Below, piece by piece: positions 13,801-24,900 of a stretch of 64,000 bases of DNA (its first letter is position 1; each line of letters opens with the position of its first letter). The position numbers and the translations under genes were made by a program. Below the pieces are notes generated by a model that saw only the letters and a list, made by a program, of their open reading frames with translations, was not told the DNA's origin and did not search any database. Source of the stretch: Ptychodera flava. Taxonomy: Eukaryota > Hemichordata > Enteropneusta > Ptychoderidae. The stretch lies in contig NC_091940.1 of the NCBI RefSeq assembly GCF_041260155.1, positions 27,412,370 through 27,476,369 on the forward strand. The letters run 5' to 3'.

Positions 13801-16800
13801 TTGCGTAGAACCCCTTACTCGTGTCAGAACTGTCGGACTCAAATACCAAGTACAGCTGGTTACTTGTCGAGTTGAAGTCACTCGGAATAGACGAACCCGT
13901 GAAAGTTGCGTTCGACACGTACGTGTTTGCGTCAGCTCCGTCATACACGTGTAAATAATCACGACCGTTTTCTGTTTTAAACATATTAAATGTAAGCTGA
14001 AATAGAAGAAGAGTGTTGCTAAGCAATCATTAGCTGGAATATAATGCTGAAGTGTTTACACACATCATTTTTAAAATTCATTATGTAACACATATTCTGG
14101 TCAGTTCCATGTCATGCTAACCAGTTATGATACTGACATCTACAGGTGTTCATTGATTTCGGGTCATCTTTGTTAAATGACCCGCACATTGTGAATTACA
14201 GTCAACTCGCACTTTTTCCAACCCGCCCAGAACCAACTCGCCCGATTCCAACTCGCCCGATACCAACTCGCCCGACGCCAACTCGCCCGATGCCAACTCG
14301 CCCGATGGGCCGATGCCATTTTGCACGTTGTTTTGAGATGGAGTGTAGTTATAGATTCCATGTACGCTAACCCGATGGCCCGAGGCCAGCTATTTTCATA
14401 TCACGGGCCAGTAACTCGTGAAAGACGGTCCTGCTGTTCCTAAAAACGTGAGCCAGTATAACTGCAGTAACTATCCCTTTACGTAAAGAAGCCGAATGAA
14501 ATTAATTTTTTTCAAGAGATTTGCAAAAACGTGAAATTCGCAAATAAAAAGTTTTCAGTATTTCAAACCGCACCTGTGGTTCTCAATGTTAGAAATATTT
14601 GTTGTTAGAAATAAAACGTTTTATGCGTACCAGGTACTCATAAAATTGCAAAATAGTATCGGGCGAGTTGGCATCGGGCGAGTTGGTATCGGGCGAGTTG
14701 GAATCGGGCGAGTTGGTTCTGGGCGGGTTGGAATCGGGCGAGTTGGTTCTGGGCGGGTTGGAAAAAGTGTGAGTTGACTGGTACCCGCGTATTGTGTCGA
14801 GGACCATGGTCCAATGCATGTACGCAAAAGGGACGATGAAATGAGCGAAGCAACAATCCGAACAAGTAATGTCGTTCTTGTAGTTTGTTACGATTCAATA
14901 TAATCAGGAATTGCTCAGAAAATATGCCGAATGTCTGGCTTTTCGATCCAACTGTAGTGAGCTTGATCACGGTGGTAATAAGTAATAGGAGAGTTGAAAC
15001 AAGGGGCAATCAACTGAATCAACTTAAAACTGTGACAGCGGGCTTCACAATCGCTTCGGATGTCCATCGGTGCACTACCATCTATATTGTAATCCGACCT
15101 TGTCCCTGCGCATGTGCAGACGACCCCACTTAATTTCAAATCATAGAACGGCCCAAGATATCTGACATCCGGAATGCGGAAGACTCCTTCTGTACCATGT
15201 TATGACCTTATTTCGTGAAAAATATTTTTTTAATCGCATCTCATCATAGCTTTGCGTATCATAAGGCCGGATGTATTTTGGCCATTAATAGTCCGATGTC
15301 ACGTCAAAACTAAATTTCCGGCACGACAGTCGGAATATCTGATTTTGGAAAGTTTTGAAGGCCTGCCTGTTTTCTGTCACATTCGGGGTGTCGAATGCAT
15401 TTTCTGTCATTGTCAGATATTCAGGCGTCTAAAAATTATGCATTTTTCTTGTTTCTCTGTCGTTTTCTCCGAAATGCTGACTTTACTTTGGCAAATTACT
15501 CTTTCCAGTGAAAACAGTTGACACAAATCTGACAAACGTCTGGCAAGACAGAGAAAATGTCCGAACCGACGGATATCTCCCGGGGCAGCTCGCATATGCG
15601 TATGCCATACAAAAAATTGAGGGTCACGGGCAAACATTTTCATCCTTTTAAACCGTTTATAACTTCCTATAAGTGGAAATATCTTAAAGTGATATAGACA
15701 CTCAATATCGATTAATATATCGCTGTATATACAAAAATATTAAAGTTAACATTGCTTTCATTACGAGGGTCGAAATCTGCAACAGAAAGCAATTACTGCA
15801 AAGCTGCCAATCTTTTTCCCAGATCAGCCATTTTGGATTTTCTGCGCACGTGTAGGGACCAGATCAGTAGGAATTTCGACGGCGCTGCACCTGATTCTGC
15901 AGCTGCCGACCCCTCTCAATGAGTCAATGGATTTGCCGATACAGTTGCTCGGTGATTGCTGAATAAAAAAAACATAGACGAACTATCGCAGCGCTCATTG
16001 AAAACATTAGGCATCGAAGATAAGGGTGGCCAAGTTTTACTCAAATGTTTTTTTAATATCCCTGAGAAGTTTACCAGTTGATTGACGGACAATAGGTGGA
16101 TAAATTCTGTTTGAAGGTCGTGTATTTGAATTTAGATCTTGTTTACTTCCTCACGTTAACAGTCCTGCTACACAGATATGGCGATTGTCGTGTGAATCAG
16201 TGAATGGAGCAGCGACCAATGTTAATACAGATAGTGAACACAATTTGAAGAGATCAGCGCCTACCCATATGTAAAGGGAGCAGTGATGACAGTCCACAGA
16301 TCAACAGCGACATCAATGGACACAAGCTGTAGAACTGTAAACAACATAGAGGAAAGAAAAAGCCATTGACCTTAGAAAAATTTTCATGCAACCAAGAGTA
16401 GACTTACAAGAATGCTGTAGTTCGTGGGCACCTCTACTAAGTAATTACAGTTGGCGTTGTTGCCATAGTTGCTTGGGTAGTTGGGGGAACTGATTACTCC
16501 CCCAGTTCCGGTGTAGGTACCACCACAGTCGCCTGTAGCTCGTCGAACTGAAAAAAAAAACAAACGAAAGAAAACAAACAGAAATAGCACATATTTTTTC
16601 ATGACGCAGCAAAATACTATAATACTATTAGCTTGCTGGTATTCTCGCAGTTTTAGAGATTATTATTTTTTGACTAAAAATTGGAAAAAATTCCCAAAAT
16701 ATGAAGACAAAAATTTCACCACAATATAAATAAATCTGCAAGAGGTCAACCCTAGAATCGTCTATACCATATTTCAAAGCGATTGGACAGCGGCTTCAAA

Positions 16801-17816
16801 GAAGATTTTTTGACTCAAAACAGGAAAATTTGGCCACAAAATGCAAAAACAGGAAAAATTGCCCTAAAACTACAAATACCAAACTTTCACAAAAATTTGG
16901 AATATATCTATATTAAAGCCATCATACCAAGATTCAACCTAAACTAGCCTGTGGTTTCAGAACAACTTTAGCAATTTGCAGGATAATGTCTTTCCGACCC
17001 GTTTGCATATTTTCGACTCTGTCTTACCCATTTGAAGGAAATTCACATCTATATCCCTGGGTGCATCTACACATCAAATACTAAGATGGTAAGTGCTGGG
17101 GTGTTTTGTGTTCAAGTTGTGAAGCAGAGGTACATACATACATACATACATACATACATACATACAGACAGACAGACAGACCGACAGACAGACAGACAGA
17201 CCTATTGTAAGATAGAAAGTGTTACGTGAATGGTCTATGACAGGTATGACACGGTCAGTTTGTGGTTATACCACTTGAATATTGCTCATCGATGTTGTGT
17301 GTCCACTTTGACCTTGAATACTCAGATTACGTATCATGCGATTGGTAAATTGCATAATCAATAATCGTTCTGCACTCACTGATGCTTTCCCGATAACGCT
17401 AAAATTCATGAGAATCGCCTAAACTCAAAATATCAAAAACATGTCACAGTCTATTCAGTCTGTTACCCCGAAAAACCCGTCATCGGATACCTTACAGGGC
17501 TGCAGGGCACAAAAGACTAATCGTCGACCCCCAAGGGTCTATGGACTAACACAGAGTCGCTTGTGATTATAGATACAAGGCAGATGCCGGCCCCTTCTGA
17601 CAGAGTGGCGTTCGCTGTCTACCTATAGAGGTAATGGTCTACCAAACCACAGGCAAGTGAGGCACTTGACTTACCCCTATCAAATCTTCTGGTTTCCACC
17701 TGCGATTCCGAGTCAGCCTCGGTCTTCAATGCAGAGTATACTGTGCGCGAGTTACACAACCGAGCATTTTGGAATGTAAACAGAACTACAACCAATAATT
17801 TTATGTTCGTTTCCAT
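9675..17816 (-). CDS. Gene A: signal peptide, CUB, CUB, LDLa, membrane segment (7 exons, 414 aa)
   Basis: The predicted gene joins seven minus-strand exons: 17675-17816, 16408-16547, 13744-13996, 12365-12556, 11624-11809, 11117-11254 and 9675-9868 (1245 bp, ending in a stop). Every junction is GT..AG, phases match throughout, and all seven recur in gene B. Residues 1-23 form a signal peptide. CUB 1 spans about 55-165 and starts with CGG and NYPSNY. CUB 2 spans about 185-302 and has CDDGD and YCGDG. The LDLa module spans 310-345 with six cysteines and [14 protein letters not shown] glycine-rich membrane segment lies at about 354-375, followed by about 39 cytoplasmic residues. The topology is that of a type I surface protein. 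CUB and LDLa modules usually bind proteins, sugars or calcium-dependent ligands outside the cell, but the ligand and role here are unknown. N-x-S/T glycosylation sites occur in both CUBs. CUB 1 keeps only the first cysteine pair and CUB 2 only the second. Confidence 0.85.
10120..10262 (-). repeat. tRNA-derived SINE-like fragment
   Basis: On the minus strand, a tRNA-like head beginning GCCGGGCGGTTCGG is followed by GGGTTCGAGCCC, a good match to an RNA polymerase III B box. The unit B counterpart keeps the body sequence (TTATACCAACTTTAAG on the plus strand) but lacks the tRNA-like head. It is not a folded tRNA gene: the cloverleaf arms do not pair. The element lies in intron 6 of gene A. Confidence 0.45.
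10375..10590 (+). mobile_element. Penelope-like retroelement remnant
   Basis: This stretch is absent at the matching place in unit B. It contains CTGATGAAGGAGAC and GTCTCCGAAA, the kind of sequence found in the terminal regions of Penelope-like elements, and ends directly in a long CATA microsatellite. No reverse transcriptase is present here. Class assignment rests on this one motif plus the microsatellite tail, so it is tentative. Confidence 0.4.
10479..10506 (+). ncRNA. Hammerhead-ribozyme-like core
   Basis: CTGATGA, then a stem GGAGAC/GTCTCC closed by TGTT, then GAAA, matches the conserved core and stem II of hammerhead ribozymes, which are known in Penelope-like elements. I could not find convincing stems I and III, so self-cleavage is unproven and the site may be decayed. 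Confidence 0.35.
10591..10890. repeat. (CATA)n with (CAGA)n microsatellite
   Basis: About 200 bp of CATA repeats are followed by CAGA repeats and mixed units. The array lies in intron 6 of gene A and is missing from gene B. Long MYVC or TYIH open frames here are repeat artefacts. Confidence 0.95.
11117..11254 (-). CDS. Gene A exon 6: LDL receptor class A module
   Basis: The exon is 138 bp, phase 1-1, so it can be skipped or duplicated without breaking frame. It encodes one complete LDLa module with six cysteines and the acidic calcium cage [13 protein letters not shown]. Acceptor TTTTTCTAG and donor GTAAGT are both clear. The gene B copy is one codon shorter just after the last cysteine. Confidence 0.9.
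11624..11809 (-). CDS. Gene A exon 5: second half of CUB 2
   Basis: The exon is 186 bp, phase 1-1. It encodes [17 protein letters not shown] and [14 protein letters not shown], the standard second half of a CUB fold with the third and fourth cysteines. The donor is GTAAGT. The acceptor TATAG and the first bases of the exon are duplicated 112 bp upstream (see 11791-11986). Confidence 0.87.
11791..11986. repeat. 112-bp tandem duplication over the exon 5 acceptor of gene A
   Basis: Sequence starting AAGTCCCCATCATCACAGCC occurs at 11791 and again at 11903, and both copies run on through the poly-pyrimidine region of the intron. Unit B has one copy only, so this happened in A after the segmental duplication. 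It gives gene A two nearly identical splice acceptors for exon 5. Use of the upstream one would add 112 nt and shift the frame. Confidence 0.85.
12365..12556 (-). CDS. Gene A exon 4: first half of CUB 2
   Basis: The exon is 192 bp, phase 1-1. It encodes [19 protein letters not shown] and [14 protein letters not shown], which align with the early strands of a CUB domain, but the first disulfide pair is absent. Acceptor TTTCAG and donor GTGAGT are clear. Confidence 0.85.
12703..13034. mobile_element. Palindromic MITE in intron 3 of gene A
   Basis: The ends AAAGGGCCAGTAATACTAAC and a reverse-complement version near 13020 frame an imperfect inverted repeat. It shares its position with the copy in gene B, so it was present before the duplication. 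Confidence 0.75.
13744..13996 (-). CDS. Gene A exon 3: second half of CUB 1
   Basis: The exon is 253 bp, entering in phase 0 and leaving in phase 1. It encodes [20 protein letters not shown] through [10 protein letters not shown] and a short linker. DYLHVYDG and GFYATY are typical of the later CUB strands. The third and fourth CUB cysteines are missing. Acceptor TATTTCAG and donor GTTAGT are clear. Confidence 0.88.
14199..14780. mobile_element. 582-bp DNA element with 15-bp repeat arrays in inverted ends (unit A only)
   Basis: It begins CAGTCAACTCGCACTTTTTC and ends with its reverse complement (near-perfect). Inside each end is an array of 15-bp units, CAACTCGCCCGATNC, in opposite orientation at the two ends. 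Unit B lacks the whole element at the matching intron site. No transposase is encoded. Because 15 is a multiple of three, the arrays create false open frames (PTRPIPTRP type). Confidence 0.75.
16408..16547 (-). CDS. Gene A exon 2: first half of CUB 1
   Basis: The exon is 140 bp, entering in phase 1 and leaving in phase 0. It encodes [20 protein letters not shown] and [14 protein letters not shown], the classic CUB opening with the first cysteine pair. A long pyrimidine tract and CAG acceptor precede it, and the donor is GTAAGT. Confidence 0.9.
16655..16990. repeat. Intron satellite, about 2 to 3 units (gene A)
   Basis: Units of about 135-160 bp contain phrases such as TTTCAAAGCGATTGGACAGC and TTTTTTGACTCAAAA. 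The matching intron of gene B carries at least five units (28690-29390). Confidence 0.7.
17131..17200. repeat. (CATA)n/(CAGA)n microsatellite in intron 1 of gene A
   Basis: It sits at the same place as a longer CATA array in gene B (29533-29617) and follows the same GTGCTGGGGTGTTTTGTGTT flank. Confidence 0.9.
17675..17816 (-). CDS. Gene A exon 1: signal peptide and pro-segment
   Basis: The 142-bp coding exon starts [20 protein letters not shown], a clear secretory signal, followed by [17 protein letters not shown] chose this ATG over a possible upstream in-frame ATG because it is conserved in all three paralogs and gives a proper signal peptide. The donor is GTAAGT, leaving in phase 1. The dibasic RR next to RRAT in exon 2 could be a processing site, which is only an inference. 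Confidence 0.87.
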
Positions 17817-17958
17817 CTCGCTGAATGGACAGTCCTTGTTGTGCAGAGGGGTACAATCAGGTCGATCGTAATTAATGCCACCCTTACTGTCAATGCAACA
17901 CACCAGGCAACAAAACATTCAATAAGTGGTATTCAAATGAGTAGGAGTCATGGAATGA

Positions 17959-17966
17959 TGACGTCA
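17959..17966. promoter_or_regulatory. CRE-like palindrome upstream of gene A
   Basis: TGACGTCA, the full consensus for CREB/ATF factors, lies about 143 bp upstream of the ATG. The site and its flank (CAAATGAGTAGGAGTCA) are conserved upstream of gene B. Function is inferred from the motif only. Confidence 0.5.
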
Positions 17967-18107
17967 CAAAAGGTAGGCAAACATAAACGAGGAGTTAAAC
18001 ATCTGCGATTGTATTTAGACGGTGTAGTGAAGCCATGAATCGGGATAAGCTGACTGTAGCGGAGTGAGCATAATCATCTGGGTGGACAAGGTCGCCCATA
18101 TTTTGCA

Positions 18108-18248
18108 ACACAGTCACTTTTTTAATCCGCTCTGCGCCTACGTGCCCCTAGACATGTGTATATGCCAGAGGTTCTTCTCAGGCATATGTAAACACGTCTA
18201 TGGGGCACGTAGGCGCAGAGCGGATTTTTAGAAAACATGTGACTGTGT
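18108..18248. repeat. Palindromic element upstream of gene A
   Basis: Two arms of about 65 bp pair around a loop near GAGGTTCTTCTC. The arms contain CGCTCTGCGCCTACGTGCCC and its complement, and the outermost bases read CACAGTCAC and GTGACTGTG. Unit B has the same palindrome at 31411-31558. It looks like a foldback MITE inserted before the duplication, within 300-430 bp of the start codon. Confidence 0.8.
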
Positions 18249-19493
18249 TTTTGCACATCAAGGTTCTCTCTCACTCAGTATTGAACCCGAAACTGACCGT
18301 TTGTCAACCCACACTCCACACAAGGCAGACGCTATTTATACGCAAAATAGTGATCGATGCAACGAGCAGTTGACACTCCTACAGGTACTCTGCTCCACAG
18401 GTTAGGAAACTCACTAGATTCCTTTGTTGCAGGCTGCGTCTCGGTAAACATTGCAGACAATAACGTTCGCCTATTCGCGTACTGGTATCCCGTGGCAATG
18501 CCCGTAATTTAATAGGAGCTAGGGTTTCGTCATCAAATAACGATGGGGGGCGGGGGGGGGGGCTGGAGGAATCGCGATTGAAATCTTATGTTATTCAGAT
18601 ACCCTTCAATATCCTCAAAAATTTCAAGTCCCCGTCTATATGATCAAAATTTTTCAAGCCCCAATTATCATATAGCCGCATATTTATTACGGATGTACAT
18701 ATTGGGCAGTTCTGCTCGCAGATGTTCGACACTACCTGTTCTTAGCAGTTTGTAGAGCCATACTCCTGAGGCAAGTTCTCAAATTGATTCATTTTAAACG
18801 CATCAGTGGGCTTTTCGGATTGATCAGTTTAAGCCGACTTGAGTTTATCCAACTCTGGCCAGGTCAATGGCACCTGCTGAAGAGCACACAAAATGACGAT
18901 CATTACGGGGTATGCATATTGTGAATTCCTGGCTACATTTTCCTAAAGTGTGAAAAACTTAGCACAGTAACCTATCAAAAAGTGTTTTGTCAAAATTACA
19001 ATACATATATGATTTAGATGGTTTTCAAGATTAACAATACTGGAAGGTTAAAATATTTTAGATGCTGTTGAAAATTGACAACACTGTGTTAAAATATTCC
19101 ATAAAATAAACGTTTTAATCACTAAATTTTTTGGTACAATAATGGCGAATTCGGTAAAAAATAAATAATGCCATTTAGTCACAGTTACACATTTTAAAAT
19201 TAAAATTAAAGTCTTTGCTGTTAAAATTTGACCTTTGTGTTATTTTCAGACGAGAGTGGGAAAATTTAGAAAATCAAGCATGGTGACCCCATCTTTTTTC
19301 TCTAATATTTGATCATTCTCATTTGCCAGAATTCAAAGATTCCCTGACAACTTTCTAGTCTCCTGGTCTTCCATGTGTTGCTCTGTGGCCTGATCTTGCG
19401 TGCAAGTATATTTCCACTGCCATGACTCATGAGCGTCATTTGATCCAAACTCTTCTTCAAATACATCAAAGTTAGGGTTATCACTGTCACCGG
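18249..19493. other. Upstream flank of gene A; no gene seen
   Basis: A C/G-run rich patch at about 18540-18670 contains TTTCAAGTCCCC-type repeats, similar in style to the subterminal repeats of the transposons described elsewhere. It is conserved in unit B near 31830-31920. Otherwise nothing was recognised. Confidence 0.5.
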
Positions 19494-19802
19494 TATCAAT
19501 GAGATTTTCCATTCGTTAAAACGCTTCTCGGGTACGTACGTCTGCTCGTCATGCTAAAATGTAGTAACTGTAGCGAGACTGTAGCGTTCGTGAATATCGA
19601 TTCCCGAATATTCTCAATTGACATTATTGTTTTTACTTGTAGCAATATTGCGTACATTGTAAAAATGGTACAACAAAGTTCATTGTATGATGTTCAAACG
19701 ACAAGCTACCATGTTGCACATTAAACGCTACCCGTCCCTTTGCTAAAATGAATTATCCATTGCCAATCGGCGATCTTGTACCACAAATAGCCGATACGCT
19801 CA
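19494..19802. other. Spacer between the duplication units
   Basis: About 310 bp are not shared with either unit. No gene or recognisable repeat was seen. Confidence 0.55.
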
Positions 19803-21166
19803 TAGTGCGCAGGTTCCGTTGATGAGAATACTGTAGCCACAAAAACAGCCTTTATATTGGACAAATCACTCGTCTCAGAAGAATGTACCGGTTTTTATAA
19901 GCCGGTTGATGGTGACAAGATGACATTTTAAAACTGAACAGTCCGATCCCTGAAATTACACAGCGTTGGTAGAAAGTAGTTCGCTAACCAAGACTGGGTC
20001 GGAGACGAGATACTTTCGGCTTCTAGGCAAATTCTTATTAAATTATTGAACTCCTGAAGATCCCGCCGAAGAGTTAATTGTCGGCTGTTCGAATAAAATT
20101 TGACAATTGGGCGAAACATTGCTTTCCTCATTCCGAAAATTGTGTAGATGATCCATGGGAAATGATTTTATATTTGAAATCGAAGTAAAAAAATTCTTTG
20201 AAAAAAGGTGATACTAGGTCTATTATTCAACTCGCAATCACACAAGGAATCGAATCAATATAACAACGTTTATATTTTATCTTTTGGGCGCATTTGCAAC
20301 TACGAATGGATACAAGCGATGATCAGCTTAGAAGTATCAAGCCACGCTGGATATTGCAAAGCCTGATTTGCTAAGAGCAGGGTTTACAACCTTCGATAGC
20401 TTAAAAAGATAGCAAAAGTGCAGTTTCTTACGCAAATGAAAGCACTGGCCCACAGTTAGGCGAGAGTGTATCGCATTGAATCAAACGTTGGGAAATTTAA
20501 AACAAAAGTCCATTTCTATTTATTTGTTCAGAATTGAAAACTGACACGTTCTTTACAATGTCTAAGCAGCTTTTTCAATGCATTGTGATTGTACTCATTT
20601 GCCTATACACTCATGTTACTAAAATTTTGCAAGTAAAAATTTCTAAAAATTACAGTCCATGTAAGACAGCGTTTGATAAGTCCTCTCCCGCTAACTTTTT
20701 ACATATCGGCTAATTCAAATGTTTTTCTCCAACTCAATGGAGTATACAACAATAACAAAGCTTCATAATGCGTTTCAGTGTGAAAAAGTGACAGAGTGAA
20801 GTAAAAATAATATTGCTCTTGGCTGAAACTGAACCTCATCCCAGATATTGGATTGTCACATCAGTAAGTGTATCGTAAGGTAAGTGTATCGCTTTCCCAA
20901 AGGGATTGTCAAGTCGTTTCTGAAGCAGTCCGTTCTCAAAGGCTAATGACCAGACAAAGCCCACGATGAAAGAAACGTATACGCTGTCACCAGTAGATGG
21001 TCGGTCAATTGTCCGATAAATCACCTAATTACTAAATCTCTAAATTAATCAAACAATCAATCAGTCAATCAATCAATCAATCAATCAATTACTCGAGCAT
21101 TCAAACACTCACTCACTCACACAATCGACAATTCCATGTTGATACATGCATGCCTGCCTGCCGGCA

Positions 21167-21195
21167 TACATCCATCCATCCATCCATCCATCCAT

Positions 21196-21292
<97 letters not shown>
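21167..21292. repeat. (CATC)n then (TA)n microsatellite
   Basis: CATC repeats run to about 21198 and are followed by about 90 bp of TA. It lies downstream of gene B, at the place matching the CATA and TA arrays of unit A. Confidence 0.93.
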
Positions 21293-21293
<1 letters not shown>

Positions 21294-21790
21294 CATTCCT
21301 TGTCTAATACTATTCATTTGGCACAATTTGTTTGGCACAATATTTTACCATACTCGAGATTGCGTGTTTTTGTTGACAAGGTAGTAAGGGCCTTAGATCG
21401 AAAGACTTTCACCACGGTGTCTTGTGATAGCTTAAACTGTAGATCAGACTTTCTGTAAGGAAACTTTAAACCATTCTTTTCCGAAATCGAGAAGAAACAA
21501 ATGAGAGGGTACCGTGAAAAAATCGTACGTTAGAGACAAATGAATGAATAGTTCCTCACAATTGAAATAAAAAAAATGACTGTCATTTCTGTGTTAACCC
21601 TTTCCGCAAAAAGAAACCTGTGAGAACTTTAACCTGCAGGAGCTTCAATATGATCCCCATAATGGATATACAGGAAAACTATTGTATACGTTTGAGAGTT
21701 CAAATATCTGTCTCAAAGGTGCTTTTTGCTTTGATAGTAAATGATTGTCTTTAGGAACGGAGTGGCAGAGGACAACCAAGGTAGCACATA

Positions 21791-21984
21791 TCAGACTGGA
21801 CCGTAGGGATTCGACTTGCTGGGATCTGATGCCGAAGGTTCTTTCGCTACTGCTGCGGCTGCATCCTTCGAAATCGTGCACTTCCCTCCTCGTCTTCTAT
21901 AGTGATATCTCATTCCGCATACTACACCAAAAGTCAACCCTGTCATGGCTCCAATGAAGCCACCGATCCAACCACCTGAAGAGC
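21791..21984 (-). CDS. Gene B exon 7: membrane segment and tail
   Basis: The acceptor is CTTTGCAG. It encodes [20 protein letters not shown], then a basic [10 protein letters not shown] and a tail close in plan to gene A but with many replacements. Confidence 0.85.
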
Positions 21985-24900
21985 CTGCAAAGACGATCAT
22001 ACTTGTGATTAGTAGAACGGAAATGCAAAGACAAATGTCACTATCAATAACCGGTCCCTGCGTGTTATGGTGCATGGTGATTAATTGCACGACGATCAAT
22101 GCCACTTACCAATAAGCAAGTCTGAAGGTAAAACGTATGAGCCTCCACAAATCTAACCGTACTCAATCTCAACTCCCTCAAAAAGCAACAATAACAAGAA
22201 AATCGACAGTTACGGACCGCAGACATGAAAATTAAAATAAGGTGACTGCCTGACAGTCGCGTTTGAGTGTATCTTGAGTCAAATTGACGTGCATATGTAT
22301 GACTGGGAGTCTTGTCCTTATACCAACTTTAAGGAATATTATGGTGCAGGCATGACCTTGCTGCTCTACATATGAGAAAATAGAAACAAATGGCCGCCTT
22401 GCGACTATTGTTGGTCTTATCTCAAAACAAATTAATGTGTATATGTATGACGCAGCCATTATTTTTAATAGTGGACATAAGCAGTGTCTCAGACAGTCTG
22501 AAATTATGTGTAACTTTTGCACGCGCACACCCCCCCTACACACATGTATATAAGCAATGTATAAGTGTATGCATGCATGTATCTCGCTACTTTCCGCTAC
22601 CCGTCGCCGCAATTAAAAACTATTTTTTCCGACTAGGGATAGAAATATTAAGTCTATTATAATATCGTCGTTACTCATGATGGGTGCTGTGTCGTTGATA
22701 AAATGTTTACCACAATGCCTGTTTGTTTGTCATAATTTTGATATCAGAAAAAGAGCTATTTCAGACTTACCACCCTTATTCCCACAACCATTCTCATCCG
22801 AACCATCAGGACAGTGTCTGCTGCCATCACACTTCAATACGTACGATATGCACTGACCACTGTTACATTGAAATTCGCCAGAGCCGTAGCAGTCAGAACC
22901 GTTTGCTAGAAAAAAAAAGAGAACGTATGGAAGATTTCCCTGTGCTTCTCTGAAGTTAGATAAATGCTATCTGGCAATATGTACGAATGATAGAAGTATT
23001 GAATTAAGTATATGATGGCCGCATATTGCATGGTTCTGTTATCGAATGTCAATGGTATAAACTCAGTTAGCGACGTCAAAGTTACATCAGCGTCAACAAA
23101 CAAATTATCGACTACATTTTATACTCAGAGGGATTAGATACCAAAATTGCCCGTGAGTATCACATTTACCTGACCCAGTCAGTGTTTACACCTACAACCA
23201 CTCTCAAGCTGAAATGTCTCCATCACATGTTAAGGGACGACATACTTCAGGCGAGAGATATCAAAAGTACGCGAGGAAATGATGCACTTACGATAATAGA
23301 ACTGGGCGTAATTTGCCTCAAAGCCTCTGTACGATTCTGAAGGTTGCGAAGTAATGTTAAAGTGTAAACTGGCGTCGAGAGAAAGCTCCACAATAGTTTC
23401 AGTTTGACTGCCGTCTCCACAATACGTGTACTCGGTGGTCCCATCTGTCAAGACAAGGACGTCCCCATCATCACAGCCTATAAAAGATGTGTGTGAAAGG
23501 ACAGTTTTTTCTTAAGTTTCTTGTATCCTTTAATTCAATTAATCGGCCACGTCGTATGAACATGTAAACTCCAAAACTGAAAGTTAAATTTATTGCTACC
23601 GCGTTTACAGAATCACCCGTAAGAGCAAACTTCTGAAATTCCTTCTAATTTCGATAGGACAACAGTCTTCTTTTTCAATTGAGGCCATTATGTTCAATAA
23701 ATGTCTTGTATTAAACTATTTTTATTATGAAAGCATAACCTGTGTCTTGTCTGTGCTTATTACTTTATCATTGCTATAGCTGTATAATATTTCAAAAAAA
23801 CAGCCTATATCTGTAAATTACCCTTCCTATTCCTATTTGTTTACTTTATATAAAACCTCCGTTATCAAAAGAACAAGTGAGTTACTTACCTCCACTGGTA
23901 TTGTTGTTATAGATATCGACCTCAGTAAGTCTGATCGTGATGTTCTTGAAGGGACTCAGAGGAAGGAATGTCAAGGAATACTGCGATGGTGGGACGATTC
24001 CATCATGATAAGAACTCGGATAATCGTCGTGTGATTTGATGACACCTCCAACAGACCATACGTTTGACGCTGACCCCATGGCTGAAATATCCATGGTGTA
24101 ATGTTATAGGCCGAGCAAGTGGTAACTTTTGACGATTCTTTGAATTTTTGAATGTGTTTATAGCAGTTCCCAATTCCATTTCAAACTGCATTATATGTTG
24201 AGGTACTATTTACCTACCTTGTTAACATGAAAAGGGCCAATAATGCTAGCTTTTAATGACTTTTTCACTGTATTTGTTTTTTGTTCCACTCTTTAAAGCA
24301 TGTTATATACAGAGAATTGGGCTTGTCAACTCGGTCTTTACACGTGTAAACTGCATTGTTATTGTTGACAGGTGAATTCTGGTCCGGAGTAGAATTCAGA
24401 TGTAAACAACAACAGCGTATTTTACACATTAAGACGCTGTGTTGACAAGCTTAACAATGAATGTTTCAACATTCTTGTAGGAATCGAGTAGGACCTTACA
24501 ATTGACACATAAAATAAACACAATGAAAAAAAATGTTAGCAATACTGGCCCTTCAATGTATAAATAACCCCCTGCATTGATATTTTGATAAACAAATTGA
24601 CGTCTGAGCTTTTCATAATGTCATGTTTCGATGAGCAATTATACTAGCAAGTTTCATCAAATTGGTGCCGTTGTCGGTTGAATATCGTTTATATTAAAAC
24701 TATAATTAAACATGCAATTTAGCAATAAGTGAAACTGTCAAACGTATTTCACTATTGGCGTATGTTTGTATCATCAACATATGTAGCAAGTTTCATCAAA
24801 TTTGGTGAGTCGCCAACTGTATCCATAATAGCCTACATGTCCCATTGGGAATAACTTAATTGCCAAACGACATAGAAATATGTCATGTGTTGGTACGGGC

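Larger units (their letters stand above)
6154..19493. repeat. Segmental duplication unit A (contains gene A)
   Basis: This is the left member of a direct tandem duplication. Its left limit is where GCGCAGGTTCCGTTGATG begins to match 19805 onward. Its right limit is where similarity ends after a GTTATCACTGTCACCGGTAT-like stretch that also appears near 34440. Gene A, its introns, the palindrome upstream of it and the 3-prime flank all recur in unit B. Coding exons differ by roughly 4 percent at the DNA level and an inspected intron stretch by about 6 percent, all counted by eye, so the duplication is fairly recent but not fresh. Confidence 0.85.

Noticed and set aside
14146-14827. PTRPIPTRP-type repeat proteins
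   Set aside because: They come from 15-bp arrays in the inverted ends of a non-coding transposon. They are present in both orientations and absent from unit B.
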